Assembly (NCBI GenBank): GCA_016744855.1
Contig: JADGDO010000005.1
Span: forward strand, 98,999 to 162,998
DNA: 64,000 bases
Direction of reading: 5' to 3'
Origin: Candidatus Fermentibacteraceae bacterium
GTDB taxonomy: Bacteria > Fermentibacterota > Fermentibacteria > Fermentibacterales > JCC-6
The translations under genes and the position numbers were made by a program. Shown here piece by piece: positions 59,644 through 64,000 of this stretch. Positions within the stretch are counted from its first letter, which is position 1; every line of letters starts with the position of its first letter. The notes beneath the pieces were generated by a model. It saw only the letters and a list, made by a program, of their open reading frames with translations, was not told where the DNA came from and did not search any database.

Positions 59644-60525
59644 TTATATGCACTCTTTCTGGTTTTTTGCGGCATTCTTCATCCAGGTGAATGATGTGTA
59701 GTACTGGGAAAGGTGCAGTTTTCCGGGAGAATAGCGTTTATACAGGTCGTGTATTCTATCGTGAATCTCTTTGTTTTTCGGATCGTTTTTGGTTTCTTCA
59801 AAGAAGGTCATCAGAGTGAAGTCTGCGAGCATGAAGAAATGGATCCAGAAGCTTACATACTCGTCATCGCACCAGATGGCGTGGGTAAGAGTGTCCGGTT
59901 TTTCGAAGAAGGCTATGAGGTGCTGTATGCCGTCTACATCCATGATTATCCAATGGCCCGGCCAGGGTGATTTACCTCCGCTTTCAAGCAGAAGGAATTC
60001 GCAGTTTTCAAACTGGATCTTCTCGTAACCCAGAATAAGGATTTTTTTGTCTTTGCCTCCTGCATCTTCCAGTTTTTCCTGAAACTGTCTTATAAAAAAT
60101 GCATCTGCAGTTAAGAGAATGGATTTGTTCGCCTGTTCAATTAGTGTTCCAATTTTGGTGAAAAGCTGCTCTTTGTTGTCTATTTTGTAGATTGCCGTTT
60201 CCAGTGGTGGGGTTTCCATATTCTTAAGTTCTTCTTCCAGGAGTCTCGTTTTCCTCTCCACATCGCTTTTCAGTCTTGAGATCAGCTCATTCACCGGTAC
60301 CGGGGAGTAGAGCCTGTCTTTGCCCTCGTAGTGAAGAATGATGAAGCCCTGTTTTGCAAGGGATTCCATAGCCTGGTAAACATTCGAAACTGCTTTCCCC
60401 AGGTTTTTTGCAATTCTGTACCCGGTTGATCCGGGTGTTTTTAACAAAGACAGGTATACAAGGGCTTCCAGGTTGTTCAGACCAAGGTCTGTTAGGGCTC
60501 GTACTGTTGTTTTATTGAATGACAA
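59644..60525 (-). CDS. TrmB-family transcriptional regulator
   Basis: A 293-aa regulator. The N-terminal winged helix (LTDLGLNNLEALVYLSLL, then YRIAKNLGKAVSNVYQAMESLAKQG) is the TrmB domain. A short coiled coil (ERKTRLLEEELKNM) and a PLD-like TrmB C-terminal sensor domain follow (ANKSILLTADAFFI, KDKKILILGYEKI). The start appears to be TTG 60525 with AGGAAA nearby. Family members, common in archaea, sense sugars or redox state. It is convergent with the membrane-complex operon, so control of that operon is possible but not shown. Confidence 0.83.
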   Translation of the reverse strand: MSFNKTTVRALTDLGLNNLEALVYLSLLKTPGSTGYRIAKNLGKAVSNVYQAMESLAKQGFIILHYEGKDRLYSPVPVNELISRLKSDVERKTRLLEEELKNMETPPLETAIYKIDNKEQLFTKIGTLIEQANKSILLTADAFFIRQFQEKLEDAGGKDKKILILGYEKIQFENCEFLLLESGGKSPWPGHWIIMDVDGIQHLIAFFEKPDTLTHAIWCDDEYVSFWIHFFMLADFTLMTFFEETKNDPKNKEIHDRIHDLYKRYSPGKLHLSQYYTSFTWMKNAAKNQKECI

Positions 60526-60656
60526 TTTCCTGTTTCCTTCCCGGGGCGAACGTACAAATCATGTTTTTTACATGCGATAGTATCTAAAAATACTAGCAAA
60601 TAGCAACCTCCCATTAGAAGAGATATGAAAAAGGTTGAGAGTAAGAATTCTTTTGT

Positions 60657-60690
60657 GGAAAAGGAGCGGAGGGATGACTTCCCTCCACTC
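60657..60690 (-). terminator. Terminator of the FG-GAP protein gene
   Basis: On the minus strand, GAGTGGAGGGA-AGTCA-TCCCTCCGCTC forms an 11-bp stem with one mismatch (60664-60690), followed by CTTTTCC. It is about 45 bases past the stop of the gene ending at 60737. Some activity in the other direction is possible. Confidence 0.6.
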
Positions 60691-60736
60691 ACTTGCTTCC
60701 AGTTGAAGAGTTATTTCAGTTTCTTATTACCCACTG

Positions 60737-62512
60737 CTACCTGGAAAGAAGAACGACAGAACCATACTGCTCTACTCCTCGTGTATTTGCTGCTCTGTAA
60801 AGATAGAGACCCGAAGAAAGTCCTTCGAGGATTAGTGAGTCACCACTCTTAACGGATCTTGACTGGATAAGCCTTCCATCTGATGAGAATAAAGAGACTT
60901 CCATAGGCTGGTTGTATTCTTCAGATACATGAAGCCTGATATTATTGTAGCAGGGAGTATGGCAGGAAATCAGTCTACTGTTTACGTTATTTTCTATGCC
61001 CATTGGATCCCAGTTGAATTGAAGGGCTTTTACAATCGGGGAGAACTGAGGAACTATAGAATTCAGATTAATGCGATACTGGAAGTACCGATCGACTAGA
61101 CCGGAAAGCTCTGAGGGAGAGTTGTATTCATCTGACCATTCTCCCATGGCTGAGAAATCATCCGAGGATTTGAATTGAAATGACATACTGCAACCTGCAG
61201 GAACATCTGCGCTCCAATCAAAGGAAGACCACTGAGGGTTCTCTTCAGTATCCAGCACAGAGCTCTCTATGATGCCTGAGGAATTGAATTCAGTAACCTC
61301 ATACCAGTAGAGAGAGCCTTGCTGATAACGAACCGATACAACATCAAGATCCCCATCATTGTCCATGTCACCGGGCATAGCCCAGCTTGTTGCCTGTCCA
61401 CCTATCTTAACAACATGCTTTAGGAAGATCGTACCGTTCTCGGTGTTTTCCCACCATGCAACACCGGCATTTCCCCAGGAAGAAGCAACGGCATCCTGAT
61501 CGCCATCACCGTCAATGTCACCCAGTCTGACCATTGATGTTCCGGCAATACTTCCAAGTGTCTCCCTGCTCCAGGATGGAGAGGAAGCGCCATCGTTTCT
61601 GTATAGGTACAACCTGCTGTTGTTGATTGAAGCACCGATAATATCCAAATCACCATCATTGTCTATATCACAGGCTCTTGTTCCGTGAGCAGCTGTGCAG
61701 TTCGGGTCAATGGTCTCGGAAGCCCATGAAGGGTCACTACCTCCCGATCCGTAGAAAACCATGATGGCGTTTCCGGTCCAGGCAGCACATACCACATCCA
61801 TGTTACCGTCGCCGTTGAGATCTGCGGGATATTGCTTACATGGATAGTCGATTACAGAATCGATTGTAAGATCGGTCCAGGAGCCCTCATCGTTCCTTAG
61901 CCAGAAGAGTCTGTCTCCATCGTAATCTGAAACGACAAGATCGAGGTCTCCATCTACATCCATGTCAACCGGTTCAACATCGTGGAGAGCCTGATATCCG
62001 GAGCCTGCTGTTTCCTTCTCCCATACCGGGAGGTCGGCACCGTTATTGTAAAAGATGTGTAATTCAGAACCTGCTGTCGCAGCGATGTCCAGAAAACCAT
62101 CTCCGTCAAGGTCTGCGACAGCCAGCCCGATTACCCCTGGTGTGTCACTTGAAACAGTCTGCTCTGTCCATTCACCGCTTTCGGAACCAAAGAATATGAG
62201 AACACCGTCATTTTCACCGGAACCGGCGACCAAATCATTGAAGCCGTCATCATTAATGTCTTCTACGCATGCAGAGTATGGGTTTTGAATCCCTTCATAA
62301 ACCTGATGTTCAACAGTCTGGGAGAGCGGGAGAGAAGAGAGTTGAAATTGCCCTGAAATTGAGTTCCAGGCAATTGATTCAGATGAATTGAATTGGTTAC
62401 CCCAGGATGTTTCAGGCCCGTTTATTCCCGGTCCGCCACTCCAGTCTGATTGTACTGCGGGGGATGCAAAAAGGTTTACGAGGAAGAACATTGTTACCGT
62501 CAAGAATTTCAT
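60737..62512 (-). CDS. Secreted FG-GAP/VCBS repeat protein with FlgD-like C-terminal domain
   Basis: A 591-aa exported protein from ATG 62512, behind AAAGGAG. The signal peptide is MKFLTVTMFFLVNLFASPAV. About seven FG-GAP repeats, each with a calcium-binding DxNxDGxxD or DxDxDGDxD loop (for example DINDDGFNDL, DLDGDGFLDI, DMDVDGDLDL, DLNGDGNMDV, DIDNDGDLDI, DIDGDGDQDA, DMDNDGDLDV), build a beta-propeller. A beta-sandwich (FQYRINLNS) and a FlgD/type A-sorting-like end (VSLFSSDGRLI, LSSGLYLYRAAN) follow. Likely surface adhesion or scaffold. Confidence 0.87.
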   Translation of the reverse strand: MKFLTVTMFFLVNLFASPAVQSDWSGGPGINGPETSWGNQFNSSESIAWNSISGQFQLSSLPLSQTVEHQVYEGIQNPYSACVEDINDDGFNDLVAGSGENDGVLIFFGSESGEWTEQTVSSDTPGVIGLAVADLDGDGFLDIAATAGSELHIFYNNGADLPVWEKETAGSGYQALHDVEPVDMDVDGDLDLVVSDYDGDRLFWLRNDEGSWTDLTIDSVIDYPCKQYPADLNGDGNMDVVCAAWTGNAIMVFYGSGGSDPSWASETIDPNCTAAHGTRACDIDNDGDLDIIGASINNSRLYLYRNDGASSPSWSRETLGSIAGTSMVRLGDIDGDGDQDAVASSWGNAGVAWWENTENGTIFLKHVVKIGGQATSWAMPGDMDNDGDLDVVSVRYQQGSLYWYEVTEFNSSGIIESSVLDTEENPQWSSFDWSADVPAGCSMSFQFKSSDDFSAMGEWSDEYNSPSELSGLVDRYFQYRINLNSIVPQFSPIVKALQFNWDPMGIENNVNSRLISCHTPCYNNIRLHVSEEYNQPMEVSLFSSDGRLIQSRSVKSGDSLILEGLSSGLYLYRAANTRGVEQYGSVVLLSR

Positions 62513-62875
62513 TGTCACTCCTTTCGAGAAAGACTATAAAAATATAGTAATACATTTTCGAACGTCAATTGCTTGCAGCAAATGTAGTAGTACAGCTGTC
62601 TGCAGCGCTATCTAATGGCTGGTTGCATGGTAGTTGGGGAACTCGAGCGGAGTATCTGTATTACGAGATTTGGTAGCCGTTGTACTCAATGTAAGTACAA
62701 GAAATACCACTGTTTGCTCATGTTTGTGTGCAAATTCTGATATTGCTGAGAAGCTCTCATTCACCTGCATTAAAGAAGCAGAATGCTCTTGCTAGGAACA
62801 AATAGTCAGCCTTTCTATAGAGGATATATAGGATTATAAATACAACACAAAATAAATATTCACCAAGGGGGAAGT
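62513..62875. other. 363-bp divergent intergenic region
   Basis: AT-rich, no coding frame of note. It must hold promoters for both divergent secreted-protein genes. A TATATA-rich stretch at 62824-62830 could be a -10 region for the plus-strand gene, but no clear -35 box accompanies it. Confidence 0.4.
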
Positions 62876-64000
62876 GTGTTATTCTCATTTTCGAATTGTG
62901 ATAGGCGTAGTGCTGCGAGTATCGCTTTCTTTGCTGTTTCTCTATCTATTTTGTTAATTTTTGTCAGTTGTTCTAACAATCCCTCTTCACCTGAACTGTT
63001 TCAGCCGGATTTCTATCTTGCATCGATCACTTTCACCGGCGATTCAACGGGAGAAAGTCAAAGACACTATTTAGCTGAAAATACCGATGGGAGTAGGATA
63101 AGTGTTGAAAAAGGAGTTCCCTTCTGTCAGACCACCGTTTGCTGGAATCCTGTTATTGATGAACGTGTATTGAGTTATGTGCTCCACAGATCAACTTCAC
63201 CTGATATTCATTCAGGCACCTCACTTGTAACTACAATTGGAAGCACAACTGATACTCTTCTTATTGATTCGGAATCCATGGAGTGGGGAGTTACTTACTA
63301 CTATGCTGTTACCGCTCTTAAAGCAGATTCAACAATCCTGTGGAGTGATGAGGATAGCATTTTGACCCCTTCTTCACCACTACCCACACCTTCGGTGATT
63401 TCAGCTGCTGATTTGATGATGGGGCGAAGCCTTATCTCTTGGACAGTATGCCCTGATGAGGATTTTTACAGTTATACACTTCTCAGGGATAATTACGTGG
63501 GAATGCACGTCTGCGATACCCTTGGGGTTTTCTACGAAGCGCAGAACAGCATCTTTACTGACTCCATTCTTCCGGCATATGTGCCCAGATACTACAAAGT
63601 GGTTACAACGAACACTTCCGGTTTGAGCTCAGTTAGTAATGTGTACTGTTATTCCCCCGGTTCAGGGCTTCCATGGCGAGTAGACAGATACTGGGAGGGG
63701 CCGAATCATTTCCCTACATACTCAGTTATTGGAATACCGAAACAATCTCTTGGTGGTGAGTATCTTTACTTTTTAGATCGGATTGAGGGGAATGGATTAC
63801 GAGCAGATGCATATCGAATCACAAGAATGATCACTGCAACCACTTCTACTACAAGTACCTATTCAGACGAAGCTTTCTCCGACTTTGTTCATGCACCACA
63901 GCAAAGCGCACTTCTTGCATCCAGACCCGTTGATATCTATATGGTTATCGAGCTATTGGATGAGTTTACTCTCGAGCTAAAGGGCAGTCTGTATGTGGAC
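62876..64000 (+). CDS. Large lipoprotein with fibronectin III-like domains, partial (cut by window edge)
   Basis: An open frame runs from GTG 62876 to the window end without a stop (375 codons). AGGGGGAA precedes the GTG. Basic residues at 9-11 are followed by the hydrophobic AASIAFFAVSLSILLIFVSC and SNN, a lipoprotein-like signal with a slightly poor lipobox. Two repeats have the fibronectin III look: VCWNPVIDERVLSYVLHRST with YYYAVTAL, and ISWTVCPDEDFYSYTLLRD with YYKVVTTN. Such domains occur on surface proteins of this group. The function is unknown. Confidence 0.75.
   Translation, partial: MLFSFSNCDRRSAASIAFFAVSLSILLIFVSCSNNPSSPELFQPDFYLASITFTGDSTGESQRHYLAENTDGSRISVEKGVPFCQTTVCWNPVIDERVLSYVLHRSTSPDIHSGTSLVTTIGSTTDTLLIDSESMEWGVTYYYAVTALKADSTILWSDEDSILTPSSPLPTPSVISAADLMMGRSLISWTVCPDEDFYSYTLLRDNYVGMHVCDTLGVFYEAQNSIFTDSILPAYVPRYYKVVTTNTSGLSSVSNVYCYSPGSGLPWRVDRYWEGPNHFPTYSVIGIPKQSLGGEYLYFLDRIEGNGLRADAYRITRMITATTSTTSTYSDEAFSDFVHAPQQSALLASRPVDIYMVIELLDEFTLELKGSLYVD

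Overview
The window is from a bacterial chromosome of moderate GC content with dense genes, short overlaps and mostly Shine-Dalgarno-led starts. Several secreted proteins end in a FlgD-like/type A-sorting-like C-terminal domain. The gene set also includes a NAD-linked group 3d [NiFe] hydrogenase, an archaeal-style Mbh/Mrp membrane complex and an rSAM/lipoprotein pair best known from Bacteroidetes. This points to an anaerobic fermentative member of the FCB group, possibly a Fermentibacteria-like lineage. The taxonomy is an inference; no marker gene in the window proves it.

Layout. 1-9.8 kb: end of a molybdate/tungstate-type ABC ATPase, a YaiI-like protein, an SPFH protein, a secreted M28 peptidase, a radical SAM-methyltransferase pair, a nitronate monooxygenase-like protein and two tandem adenosine deaminase paralogs. 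9.8-20.3 kb (minus strand): a long collinear run starting with birA-bioB-bioF-bioH-bioC-bioD-bioA behind a recognisable BirA operator. It continues through an isochorismatase-like hydrolase, a thioredoxin reductase-like flavoprotein lacking the CxxC, an RlmN-like radical SAM protein and two secreted paralogs of unknown function. 20.9-32.4 kb (plus): a complete hydrogenase operon, hoxEF-hoxU-hoxY-hoxH-hoxW, a lone response regulator, then hypF-C-D-E-A-B.

32.5-48.2 kb is an accessory region. It holds a nucleotidyltransferase, two DUF4143 AAA ATPases each behind conspicuous repeat/palindrome arrays, a duplicated rSAM-associated lipoprotein followed by its radical SAM/SPASM enzyme, secreted proteins, a roughly 209-bp MITE-like element with TA ends, and a Nudix-helicase pair. 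The helicase carries PLD nuclease, SF2 helicase, LexA-like and DUF3427 parts. The Nudix gene has no ATG/GTG/TTG start and is easily missed.

48.2-59.5 kb is the most interesting part: a TetR gene followed by twelve overlapping genes for a complex I-related membrane machine. It has Mrp E, F, G and C subunits, MbhD/E-like subunits, two proton-pump modules fused in one 1040-residue protein, NuoH/B/C/D-like subunits, and a final protein fusing a NuoI-like ferredoxin to an NfnL/GltD-type NAD(P)H flavoprotein. The large subunit lacks a full NiFe ligand set and the NuoB-like subunit has only three cluster cysteines, as in the sulfane-sulfur reductase MBS of Pyrococcus. The inferred role is an NAD(P)H-driven, two-pump, Mrp-coupled respiratory complex, plausibly reducing polysulfide or exchanging electrons with ferredoxin. 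59.6-64 kb: a TrmB regulator, an FG-GAP repeat secreted protein and the start of a large lipoprotein cut by the window edge.
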